Assembly: GCF_003260015.1 (NCBI RefSeq) | Contig: NZ_QCXS01000003.1 | Location: 548,315 to 612,314 of the forward strand | Direction of reading: 5' to 3' | DNA length: 64,000 nt | DNA from: Nakamurella deserti | Lineage (GTDB): Bacteria > Actinomycetota > Actinomycetes > Mycobacteriales > Nakamurellaceae | In this document: piece after piece, positions 54,491-64,000 of the stretch | Layout: every line of letters starts with the position of its first letter | Position numbering within the stretch: position 1 is the stretch's first letter | Program-made: the position numbers and the translations under genes | Notes under the pieces: generated by a model | The model's database searches: none | Told to the model about the DNA's origin: nothing | Seen by the model: only the letters and a program-made list of their open reading frames with translations

Positions 54491-54656
54491 GGTGTCACCG
54501 TCATGACCACGCCCACCGGCAACCGGCGGCACCGTTCGCGCCCTGCACCGCGGGCGCACCCTCGACGGACGTCGGGGATACCCGACGGACCGGCACCTCG
54601 CGGTCGCCGTGCCGGAGCGGTAGCCGCCCGCAACCGGCCGGCGAAGCGCCGTATCG

Positions 54657-55898
54657 TCACGGCGCCGATCGCAACAGCTCATCGAGAACCGCGGCACCCG
54701 GACCGCGGGCACCGTCGGGCCCGTGAGCCGGCACCACGTGCACCCGCCCCTCGGCGCCGGTCCGCAGGACCCCCAGCTCGGCGATGCGGCGCACCACGCG
54801 CCCGCCGGCGGAGAGCCGCTCGAGCTGGATGACAACCTGGACCGCGCCGGCCAGCTGGGCGTGGAGCGCGGTGTCGCTCATCCCGCCGAGTGCCGCCAGC
54901 GCGGACAGCCGAGCCGGCACGTCGGCCGCGGTGTTGGCGTGCACGGTCCCCGCACCGCCGCGGTGACCCGTGTTGAGGGCGATGAGCAGGTCGACGACCT
55001 CGGCGCCACGGACCTCGCCGACGATCAGCCGGTCGGGCCGCATCCGCAGACCCTGCCGGACCAGGTTGCGCAGCTCGATCTCGCCGGCCCCTTCGACGTT
55101 GCTGGTGCGGGCGATCAACCGCACGACGTGCGGATGCCGCGGCCGCAGCTCACCCGCGTCCTCCACCGTGATGAGTCGTTCGTCGGCACCGACCTCGCCG
55201 AGCAGCGCCGCCAGCAACGTCGTCTTCCCGGTGCCCGTGCCACCGGAAATGAGGACGGCCAGGCGGGCGGCGACCACCCGTCGTAGCAGGTCGCCGACGA
55301 CCGGCGGGAACGCCCCGCGGCGCCCGAGCTCGGCCAGGTCGAACTCGGCCGGTCGCAGAACCCGCAGAGACAGCGACGTCCCGTCGGCGGCGATCGGTGG
55401 CAGCACCGCGTGCAGTCGGGTGCCGTCCACCAGCTGCGCGTCGACGAAGGGACGCGCGTCGTCGAGTCGCCGCCCGGCGGCTGCGGCCAACCGGCGGGCG
55501 AGCCGCTGCACCGCCTCGTCGTCGGTGAAGCGGACGCCGGTCGGCTCCCAACCGTGACCGCGGTCGACGCGGACGTCGTCCGGACCGTTGACCACGACAT
55601 CGGTCGTCGCCGGGTCGGCGAGCAGACCGGCGAGCGGACCGACTCCGACCAGTTCGGCCTGCAGGGCCCGGATGAGCCGCAGCATCTGGGCGTCGCTGAC
55701 GAGGACGCCGGCCTCGGCCCGCACAGCCGCCGCCACCGCCGCGGCCGACGGTTGGGTTCCGCCACCGTCGTGGTCGGTGAGTCGCTGCTGCACCCGCGCG
55801 ACCAGGTCGGCCGACACCGCGGGGACCGGCCGGTCGGTGCGTCCCGTCCCGGCGGGCACCGGCCGCGCCGGCGGCGCCGTGGCCGCGAAGGGGCTCAC
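54657..55898 (-). CDS. tadA: TadA-family secretion ATPase
   Basis: A 413-aa cytoplasmic ATPase of the CpaF/TadA type that drives pilus assembly. LISGGTGTGKTTLLAALL is Walker A, ITVEDAGELRPRHPHVV the Asp box, RPDRLIVGEVRGAEVVDLL Walker B with following helix, and GHRGGAGTVHANTAADVPAR the His box. GTG 55898 overlaps the ssd stop (GTGA). Corresponds to Rv3659c. Confidence 0.93.
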   Translation of the reverse strand: MSPFAATAPPARPVPAGTGRTDRPVPAVSADLVARVQQRLTDHDGGGTQPSAAAVAAAVRAEAGVLVSDAQMLRLIRALQAELVGVGPLAGLLADPATTDVVVNGPDDVRVDRGHGWEPTGVRFTDDEAVQRLARRLAAAAGRRLDDARPFVDAQLVDGTRLHAVLPPIAADGTSLSLRVLRPAEFDLAELGRRGAFPPVVGDLLRRVVAARLAVLISGGTGTGKTTLLAALLGEVGADERLITVEDAGELRPRHPHVVRLIARTSNVEGAGEIELRNLVRQGLRMRPDRLIVGEVRGAEVVDLLIALNTGHRGGAGTVHANTAADVPARLSALAALGGMSDTALHAQLAGAVQVVIQLERLSAGGRVVRRIAELGVLRTGAEGRVHVVPAHGPDGARGPGAAVLDELLRSAP

Positions 55899-57016
55899 GG
55901 ACGCAGCTCCGAACCGGCGACGGCCGACAGCACCGCCAGTGCCGCCCGGCCCAACGGGGTACGCGGATCCTCCCCCGGGGCGTGACCCAGCTCGACGTCA
56001 CGGGACAGATGCGGCTGCGGGCGCATCTGGGCGATCAACGGCAGCTCCAGCGACCGCGCGAGATCGTCGGCACCGATCCCGCCCACCGACGGACCCCGGA
56101 CGACGAGACCGGCCCGGGCACCGGCCGCATCGATCCGGTCGACCACCCGGCGCGCGGCGTAACAGGCGAGGACGTCGGCGGTCGCCACCACGACCACCAG
56201 GTCGGAGTTCTCCAGGGCGACGTCACCCAACGGGTCGGGGACGCGCGGGACGTCCAGAACAGCCACCTCGCCGGCCCGTCGGCAGGCGTCGAGGACCACG
56301 GTCAGAGTCTCCGGAGTGGGCGGTGCCCCACCGTGGTCGTCGCTGCCGAACGACAGCACCGAGAGCCGCCCGTGATGTGCGTCGGAACGGCGGGTGCGCG
56401 AGGGTCGGCCAATGCGTGGCCCGGTGACGGAGGGCAGCGATTCGTGGAGGGCCTCCGCGGGCACCCGACCGACCGGGGTCGCGAGGTCGGGCCACCGCAG
56501 ACCCGGGTCGGTCTCCAGCCCCAGCAGGACGTCCAACCCGGCGCCCCACGGGTCGCAGTCGGCCAGCACGACGCCGACGCCGGCCCGGACGCCGGCGACC
56601 GCCACCGCACTGGCGAGAACGGACGCCCCCGCCCCGCCCCGGGCGCCGATGACCGACACCACGCGGCCGCCACCCGGCCCCCGGTGCAGGGTGTCGGCCA
56701 GGACCGCCACCAACAGGTCCTCCGCCTGGGGCAGCAGCACGGTGCGCTCCACGCCGAGGAGCACACAGTGCTCCCACACGTTGCCGTCCGGTTCGGTGGC
56801 CGACACGACGATGACCCCGGACCGCCGGGGCAACTGGGCGAGGACTGCGCCCCGCACCTGCCGCGCGTCCAGCAGCACCAGCGGTGCCGAGCGCCAGAAG
56901 GCCCGGGACTCCGCCGTCCGGGCGTGGGTGATGTCCACGCCGGCAGCCGCGGCGATCCGCAGCAGGTCGTCCAACAGGTCCTCGTCGTCGGTGACGACCA
57001 ACGGCCGCGCTTCCAT
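55895..57016 (-). CDS. ssd: Septum-site-determining-like protein Ssd (CpaE/MinD-like)
   Basis: A 373-aa protein. An N-terminal receiver-like domain (~1-110) is followed by a MinD/ParA-like ATPase domain: VVSVIGARGGAGASVLASAVA is a deviant Walker A lacking both lysines, then LADCDPWGAGLDVLLGLE and LDVPRVPDPL. M. tuberculosis Ssd (Rv3660c) affects septation, and CpaE relatives localise Tad machines. GGAGG precedes the ATG at 57016. First gene of the ssd-tadABC operon. Confidence 0.9.
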   Translation of the reverse strand: MEARPLVVTDDEDLLDDLLRIAAAAGVDITHARTAESRAFWRSAPLVLLDARQVRGAVLAQLPRRSGVIVVSATEPDGNVWEHCVLLGVERTVLLPQAEDLLVAVLADTLHRGPGGGRVVSVIGARGGAGASVLASAVAVAGVRAGVGVVLADCDPWGAGLDVLLGLETDPGLRWPDLATPVGRVPAEALHESLPSVTGPRIGRPSRTRRSDAHHGRLSVLSFGSDDHGGAPPTPETLTVVLDACRRAGEVAVLDVPRVPDPLGDVALENSDLVVVVATADVLACYAARRVVDRIDAAGARAGLVVRGPSVGGIGADDLARSLELPLIAQMRPQPHLSRDVELGHAPGEDPRTPLGRAALAVLSAVAGSELRP

Positions 57017-57899
57017 CTGTGTCCCTCCACCCGGTCGACCTGGTGACGACCGGTCGGAGCAGCACAGCGGAGGCACGGCCGGGCGGTCCACCGCGGAAGG
57101 CGACCGGCGTGGACAACCGGTCTCGCGACCGGTGCTGTGGACGCCTGCGCGAGGAAGCGCCCCGACGGTCGGCGGGTCGCCTCACAGGCGGCCACCGGCC
57201 AGGTCTGTGGACAACCGTGCGGCGGCTCGGCTGCGGTAGGGCACAGTGCAAGTCGCGCAGGAGCAACGGCGACACCGCTTCGAAAGGAAGGGAAGCCGAA
57301 AGCAAGCGCACGACATCCCATGGACGGGGATGCGATCGTGGACCGAAAGGGCCGGAAGTCAAGGGCGCCCCCCGCCAGGGGGGGTAGGCGGGGGGCGCGG
57401 GGTCCGACTCAGGGGGGTGAGCCAGACCGGGTGGTCGGTTTCGGGGGGGTGAAAACCGACAGGTGCGAGCCTAGCGCGTCATCTTCAGCGCGTCACGCCT
57501 CTCGTCCGTATGTCACTCTAATACCGCTTTCGGCCCAGCGATCGGGGCGGCCGTAACAGTACGAAGTAAACGACTCACCCACTCGGATGACCTTCTTGCC
57601 CACGCTGCACATCGGGCGTACTACTGACTCACGAACTCGTGGTCGGCTCGGTCGTCGGTGGAAGAGAAACCGGCGACTCCCCGGCTCCGGCTTCGCACGC
57701 AGACCCCCGGCACCCACTCACCGCACCAACCGCGGAGGTACGTCGTGCGGGCGCACCGCGACACTCGCGGTCCCCATTTTCCGACGAACAGTGGTGAGCA
57801 CTGGTAACCAGGCAGCCTGCGTCCGACGGCGCCCTCACTTCGGCGAGGGCGCCGTCACCGTGTCCGGCCCCGACTCGACGTCACCGCACGACGAACTCC
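57017..57899. other. Upstream region of ssd-tad with G-rich tract and DnaA-box-like sites
   Basis: About 880 bp without a credible gene. TGTGGACAA (57206-57214), a perfect actinobacterial DnaA box on the minus strand, and a one-mismatch copy (57108-57116) lie upstream of ssd. From 57378 to 57450 the plus strand has five runs of 4-7 G, able to form a quadruplex. From ~57480 to 57600 the GC content falls. The HAD-family gene found here in mycobacteria (Rv3661) is absent. Confidence 0.55.
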
Positions 57900-58631
57900 T
57901 CAGCCCCGCTGGGTCTCGGCGATCGACCGCCCCTCCCGTGCGCCGGCCACCAACGCCTCGCAGGTGAAGACGAGCCAGGCGTCCAAGGCTCCGGGGGCCC
58001 GGTGACGGTAGCCGTCGAGCAGTTCCTCGTAGCGGGCACCGCTGCGCAGGTAGGCCACCTCCGGCACGCCGAGGGCGTGCGGATCCAGCCAGCTGTGCAC
58101 CATGGCCAGTCGGGCGGCCGCCCGGGCGACCACGCCGTTGGCCTCGCCGAACGGGCGGATCGCGGCGATCTCGGCATGCACCACGGACACCAGGACCGGC
58201 GCCGGCCAGCCGGAGCCCGCCACCATTGCCGCCACCCCGGCCAGCCGCGCCGCGACCTCCGGATCGGACACCGGCCGGCCGAGCGCCGCGGGGTCGGCGA
58301 GGTCGGCGGCGGCCAGGGTGTGCAGCCGGGCCAGCGCCTGCAACGGGGCCCGCCCGAACACCGGGGCGAGCGCCCCGACCGCCGCCGAGCAGCGGATGGC
58401 CCCGGCCAGCACCGGGTCGGCGACGGCCGTCCCCTCGGAGTCCAGCGCGGGGTCACCGCCGTCCATGGCCGCCGACGCGCGCGCCGCCCGGATGCCCGCC
58501 GCCGCGGCCGAGGTCGGCCATCCCCGGCGGTTGGTGGGGTGCAGTGCCAGGGCCGAGAGCGCGTCGCGGGCCTCTTCGACGGCGGCGGCGACACCCGGTC
58601 CGGCGGTGAGATCGGGCCAGAGGGAGGTCAC
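57900..58631 (-). CDS. Degenerate Fic-fold protein (Rv3662c-like)
   Basis: About 243 aa, mostly helical. VHAEIAAIRPFGEANGVVARAAARL lines up with the Fic motif HPFxxGNGRxxR, but the catalytic His is Arg and the core GNGR reads ANGV; only the phenylalanine, Asn-Gly and final Arg are kept. It should therefore lack AMP-transferase activity, though ligand binding is possible. Homologues beside ssd are often named 'oxidoreductase' without support. GTG 58631 is favoured over a start 21 codons upstream. Confidence 0.72.
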   Translation of the reverse strand: MTSLWPDLTAGPGVAAAVEEARDALSALALHPTNRRGWPTSAAAAGIRAARASAAMDGGDPALDSEGTAVADPVLAGAIRCSAAVGALAPVFGRAPLQALARLHTLAAADLADPAALGRPVSDPEVAARLAGVAAMVAGSGWPAPVLVSVVHAEIAAIRPFGEANGVVARAAARLAMVHSWLDPHALGVPEVAYLRSGARYEELLDGYRHRAPGALDAWLVFTCEALVAGAREGRSIAETQRG

Positions 58632-58808
58632 CGGACGACCGTACTGGCCCGTTCCGACGCCGGCGGCACGCCGGGCACCCCCCGACCGGCGCACCCCGGC
58701 GGGACGCGACCGCCGCGCGCCCAGGCTCGGCCTTCACCGGCTCGCCACGAACCGGTTCCGACCGGCACCCTCCGAACGCGGGAGTGCGGGCGGGTCCACC
58801 CGTCCATC

Positions 58809-58831
58809 GACGGACCGCGTGGCGGTCCGTC
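58809..58831. promoter_or_regulatory. Perfect hairpin upstream of acs
   Basis: GACGGACCGC-GTG-GCGGTCCGTC, a 10-bp perfect inverted repeat 108 bp before the acs start. It could be an operator or leader stem. No gene reads into it, so a terminator role is unlikely. A TTGACA at 58848 lacks a matching -10. Confidence 0.35.
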
Positions 58832-58938
58832 GGTGGCCCCGGTTAGGTTGACAGCGCACCGGCCGAGCGACGCCCCCACGGGCTCGGCGACACCGCACCA
58901 CCTGTACCCGCTGACACCGTCGTCGAGAGGCTGTTCCC

Positions 58939-60942
<2,004 letters not shown>

Positions 60943-61414
60943 TCCGGGACGGGGTGCGGCGGCAGGCGGTCGCGCCGCGCGCGGACGGTCACGCCGCACG
61001 CGGGCGGTCCGTCGCGCCGCGCCGCGCGGGGGGACAGTCACACCGGGCGGCGGGGGGGACCTACACACCGTTCGCGTCGCGGACGGTCACACCGCTCGCG
61101 TCGCGGATGGGTGAACGTGGGTATACCTGAGCGCGACCGCGGGTTGCCTCCGTCGACGACGGCGGACCACCGTCGTCGGGCGGGTTCGACACCACGGACG
61201 TGCCGCCGCCATCCGCCCGGGTGACGCAGGGAACGGCCGGTCGACCGGCCCACCACGCGAAGCCCACCGGGTGGACGTGGCACGATGAGCGGGCCGCGAG
61301 GCCGGTTCGAGTTTCGGACGACCCCGCGCCGACGCAGCGCCCGCACCACCGCACCACCTCATGCAGCCGCACAGCAGTCCGCAAGCCCCCGGGCTTCGAC
61401 GTCAGGAGATCGCC
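60943..61414. other. Intergenic region after acs
   Basis: About 470 bp with short imperfect repeats built on CGGACGGTCAC and CACACCG (two adjacent 24-bp copies near 61065-61112) and no credible gene. Confidence 0.45.
61154..61178 (+). terminator. Hairpin downstream of acs
   Basis: CGACGACGG / CCGTCGTCG, a 9-bp stem with a 7-nt loop, 212 bp past acs and before the holin-family gene. Confidence 0.4.
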
Positions 61415-61903
61415 GTGACCTACCCAGGGAGCAACCCCGGCCAAGCCCGCGGCACCGGCTACGTCCGGCCGTCGATCCCGCTCACCCCGGAGCAGGACGT
61501 GGACCGCTCGGAGTCCATCGGCACGCTGGTCAAGGACGCCACCGCACAGGTGTCGACCCTCGTCCGCGCCGAGATCGAGCTGGCCAAGCTGGAGATCGTG
61601 TCGTCGGCGAAGCAGGGCGCCGTCGGGGCCGTGTTCTTCGTCGTCGCCGGCGTCATCGGGCTGTTCTCGCTGTTCTTCTTCTGGTTCATGGTCGGCGAGA
61701 TCCTCGACCTGTGGCTGCCGCGGTCGCTGTCGTTCGCGATCGTCTTCATCGTGATGGTGATCCTGGCCGGCCTGTTCGTGCTGATCGGATTGCGCAAGGT
61801 CAAGAAGATCCGCAAGCCCGAAAAGACCATCCAGTCGCTGCAGGACACCGCGACCACGCTGAAGAGGGCCGCGTCCCACCCGGACGTCCCCACCAAGGCG
61901 TGA
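61415..61903 (+). CDS. Phage-holin-family (Holin_3_6) membrane protein
   Basis: A 162-aa protein. A Gly/Pro-rich N-terminus precedes an amphipathic helix (ESIGTLVKDATAQVSTLVRAE), then two membrane helices (GAVFFVVAGVIGLFSLFFFW and FAIVFIVMVILAGLFVLIGL), then a basic tail. The family name comes from sequence likeness; in actinobacteria these are chromosomal and not lytic as far as known. CAGGAG lies 6 nt before the GTG at 61415. Counterpart of Rv3669, in the same acs-marP neighbourhood. Confidence 0.85.
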   Translation: MTYPGSNPGQARGTGYVRPSIPLTPEQDVDRSESIGTLVKDATAQVSTLVRAEIELAKLEIVSSAKQGAVGAVFFVVAGVIGLFSLFFFWFMVGEILDLWLPRSLSFAIVFIVMVILAGLFVLIGLRKVKKIRKPEKTIQSLQDTATTLKRAASHPDVPTKA

Positions 61904-61931
61904 CACCGGCGGTGCCCGCTCCCGGTCCGCG

Positions 61932-62882
61932 GTGAGCGCACCTCAGCGCTCCGTCGCCGCGCCCGACCCGTCCGCCGTCCGCTACCCCGGACCCTGGCGG
62001 CACATCGACGTCAGTGCCAACGGGGTCCGATTCCACGCGGCCGAGGCCGGCTCGGGCCCGCTCGTCGTTTTCCTGCACGGCTTCGGGCAGTTCTGGTGGT
62101 CGTGGCGGCACCAGTTGGAGCACCTCCCCCAGCTGGGCTACCGCGCGGTCGCGGTCGACGTGCGGGGATACGGCGACTCGGACAAGCCGCCCCGCGGCTA
62201 CGACGCCTTCACGCTGGCCGGCGACACCTCCGGCCTGATCCGTGCCCTCGGTGAACCCAGTGCCGTCGTCGTCGGCACCGGGTTGGGTGGTCTCACCGCC
62301 TTCAACACCGCCGCGGTCCGCCCGCAGCAGGTCCGGGCCGTCGTGGCGGTCAATGCCGCCCATCCGATGTCGCTGGCCCGGATGCGCCGGTCGCGCCGCG
62401 CCGGCGGCTACCGCCGCCTGCTGGCCCGGGCGCGCTGGCCGTGGTGGCCGGAGCGCCGGCTGGCCGCCGGGAACGGCGCCGGCCTCGAACGGGTCGTGCG
62501 GCAGGGGGCGGGCCGGGCGTGGCTCGCCTCGGCCGACTACGACGACACCATCGGCCGGATGCGCGACGCGATCACCATCCCCGGGGTCAGCCATGCCGCC
62601 CTCGAACACCTCCGATGGATCGCCCGGTCACCGTGGCGTTCCGACGGCCTGCGCCACCGGGAGGCCCTCCTGCGGCACCCGGTCACCGCCCCGGTGCTGC
62701 ACATCGGCGGTGAGGGCGATCGGGTGATCCCGCTGGCCATGCTGTCGGAAGCGGCGCAGTACTGCTCGGGTGGGTACCTGCGGCACGTCATCAGCGGTGT
62801 CGGGCACTACGCCGCCGAGGAGTCCCCGGCCCGGGTGACCGAGCTGGTGGCCGACTTCCTGCAGGGCCTCGACCAGCACTGA
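61932..62882 (+). CDS. Alpha/beta hydrolase, EphE-like, with altered nucleophile elbow
   Basis: A 316-aa alpha/beta-fold protein. LHGFGQFWWSWRHQLEHLPQ holds the HGF oxyanion segment, DVRGYGDSDKPPRGYD the epoxide-hydrolase-type loop, and GVGHYAAEE the C-terminal catalytic-His region. The nucleophile elbow reads VGTGLGG, so the Asp or Ser expected at the centre is Gly; catalysis by the usual mechanism is doubtful. It follows the holin-family gene by 28 bp and matches Rv3670 (ephE) in position. Confidence 0.85.
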   Translation: MSAPQRSVAAPDPSAVRYPGPWRHIDVSANGVRFHAAEAGSGPLVVFLHGFGQFWWSWRHQLEHLPQLGYRAVAVDVRGYGDSDKPPRGYDAFTLAGDTSGLIRALGEPSAVVVGTGLGGLTAFNTAAVRPQQVRAVVAVNAAHPMSLARMRRSRRAGGYRRLLARARWPWWPERRLAAGNGAGLERVVRQGAGRAWLASADYDDTIGRMRDAITIPGVSHAALEHLRWIARSPWRSDGLRHREALLRHPVTAPVLHIGGEGDRVIPLAMLSEAAQYCSGGYLRHVISGVGHYAAEESPARVTELVADFLQGLDQH

Positions 62883-62976
62883 CCCGGCGGCCCGCGAGCC
62901 CCACCGTCCCCTGGCGGACGCGGCACCGACAGCTCGCTCCCACGACCCGCCGCAGCCGGCCCGTCCCAGCACGCCG

Positions 62977-64000
62977 TCAGTCCAGTGCGCAGGCGCCTGT
63001 CGCGGCTTCCGTCGTGTCGGTCAGTCCGGCGGCGACGGTGTCCGCCACCTCGGCCGCGGTGAGCGCGAACCCGGTCTCGGCGTCGTCGATCGCGGCGCCG
63101 AAGACGACCCCGATGACCTCCCCGTCGGCATCGAGGACCGGGCCGCCGGAGTTGCCGGGCTGCACGAGCGCGCGCAGCAGGTACACCTCGCGACGCACCG
63201 TAGTGCTCTGGTAGATGTCCGGTCCGGTCAGCTCGGTGACCGACCGGACCCGGCCGGCGCTGACCGTGAACGGCCCACCGAGCGGGTACCCGAGCACGAT
63301 CGCGTCCGACTGGGGCGCCGCCGCCCGGGCGTCGAAGACCAGCGCCGGGAGGTTCAGCCCCGGCACGTACAGCACCGCGGTGTCCTGCTCGGAGTCGTAG
63401 GCCACCACGGTGGCCGGCTCCAGCGTCCCGCCGACCTCCACCCCGACCGTCGAGGCACCTCCGACCACGTGCGCGTTGGTGAGGACGTGATCGGGCCCGA
63501 TGACGAATCCGGTGCCGCTGGATCCCTGGCCGCACGACTGGGACACGGCCCGCACCTTCAGCACCGATGGAGCGGCCGCCGCGACCACCGGGTCGGCGAC
63601 CAGCGCGTCGTCGGGAGCGGGCACGTCCACGATGGGTGTCGCCCCCAGTGGACCCAGGATGTCCGGGAATCCCGTGGAATTGAGCAGTGCCCGCAGCTGA
63701 TCGGTGATGCCCTGGGATCCGTCGGGGGCGACCCGGTCGACGGCGCCCAGCACGGTGGAGTTGCGGATCGCCGAGCTGAGCCACGGCACCGGTGCGGACG
63801 CCAGCGGCAGCGCCACGATCCAAGCCAGCGCGAGCACGGCGACGGCCTGGCCGGCCATCCCGAGGGTGCGGTCGACGGCCTTCGCCGGGGTCCAGGTGAT
63901 CTGCTCCGACAACGTGCGGCCGGCCCAGCCGCCGATGAACTCCCCGATCAGCACCCCGACGACGAGGATGGCCATCGACGCGGCCGTCCGGGCCAGCCCG
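62977..64000 (-). CDS. marP: MarP-like periplasmic serine protease (5' end beyond window)
   Basis: At least 340 aa; the reading frame stays open through the window end, so the N-terminus is missing. Visible are the last part of the CvpA-like membrane domain (GEFIGGWAGRTLSEQI, AVAVLALAWIVALPLA) and a complete chymotrypsin-like protease. The triad is His in LTNAHVVGG, Asp in SEQDTAVLYV and Ser in QPGNSGGPVLD. M. tuberculosis MarP (Rv3671c) protects the cell against acid by activating a peptidoglycan hydrolase. Cys residues in QSCGQGS and GACALD could form the disulfide seen in MarP. Confidence 0.92.
   Translation of the reverse strand, partial: GLARTAASMAILVVGVLIGEFIGGWAGRTLSEQITWTPAKAVDRTLGMAGQAVAVLALAWIVALPLASAPVPWLSSAIRNSTVLGAVDRVAPDGSQGITDQLRALLNSTGFPDILGPLGATPIVDVPAPDDALVADPVVAAAAPSVLKVRAVSQSCGQGSSGTGFVIGPDHVLTNAHVVGGASTVGVEVGGTLEPATVVAYDSEQDTAVLYVPGLNLPALVFDARAAAPQSDAIVLGYPLGGPFTVSAGRVRSVTELTGPDIYQSTTVRREVYLLRALVQPGNSGGPVLDADGEVIGVVFGAAIDDAETGFALTAAEVADTVAAGLTDTTEAATGACALD

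Noticed and set aside
57493-57717. Small minus-strand gene in the ssd-Fic gap
   Set aside because: No ribosome site, no motif, atypical composition; more likely non-coding.

Overview
The window reads as one chromosomal stretch of a very GC-rich actinobacterium. Frequent GTG starts, 4-bp GTGA/ATGA gene overlaps, Ku/LigD in the mycobacterial domain order, GAF-ANTAR, Tad and MarP genes, and a SAM-IV riboswitch all point to Actinomycetota. From topA onward the gene order follows the Mycobacterium tuberculosis block Rv3644c-Rv3671c (holB, topA, Rv3647c-like, helicase, tad locus, ssd, acs, holin-like, ephE-like, marP). The lineage is probably Nakamurella/Geodermatophilus-like, but I cannot fix the genus from sequence alone.

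Left part (1-15.5 kb): three overlapping glycosyltransferase genes, GtrA, a DUF4032 kinase-like protein, an HdeD-like protein, tRNA-Thr(TGT), a GAF-ANTAR regulator, and a TetR plus a translationally coupled trio (acyl-CoA dehydrogenase-like, PIG-L deacetylase/methyltransferase fusion, GT2). Next come the divergent ligD/ku end-joining genes and an AbiEi-DUF559 endonuclease-like gene flanked by two near-identical 53-bp hairpins.

Middle part (15.5-34 kb): the complete urea ABC importer urtABCDE (no urease in view), VOC and LacI genes, a Phe-Asp-Glu tRNA cluster, a low-GC pair of exported proteins, a lone Tad-like gene, a SAM-IV riboswitch ahead of a SufS-like PLP enzyme, a MarR/MFS efflux operon with a TTGC/GCAA-rich operator region, tRNA-Lys, ribD, a DODA-type dioxygenase divergent from a MarR gene, and tRNA-Thr(CGT).

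Right part (34-64 kb): ricT, holB and topA; three paralogous lipoproteins; the K+-independent proton pyrophosphatase hppA; an MrfA-like helicase; a roughly 1.1-kb array of ~212-bp tandem repeats; a BadF-type kinase; the tad pilus/secretion operon with ssd; a degenerate Fic-fold protein; acs; a holin-family membrane protein; an alpha/beta hydrolase; and the 3' part of marP, cut by the window end.

Tandem repeats are a recurring theme. Unrelated arrays with periods of 44, 75, 126 and ~212 bp lie between genes or at gene junctions. The 126-bp array re-copies the overlapping tadE-stop/tadG-start junction while keeping frame. The strongest candidates for new biology are the hairpin-flanked endonuclease cassette, whose two hairpins differ by a compensatory base-pair change, the 212-bp array, and the tadE/tadG repeat.
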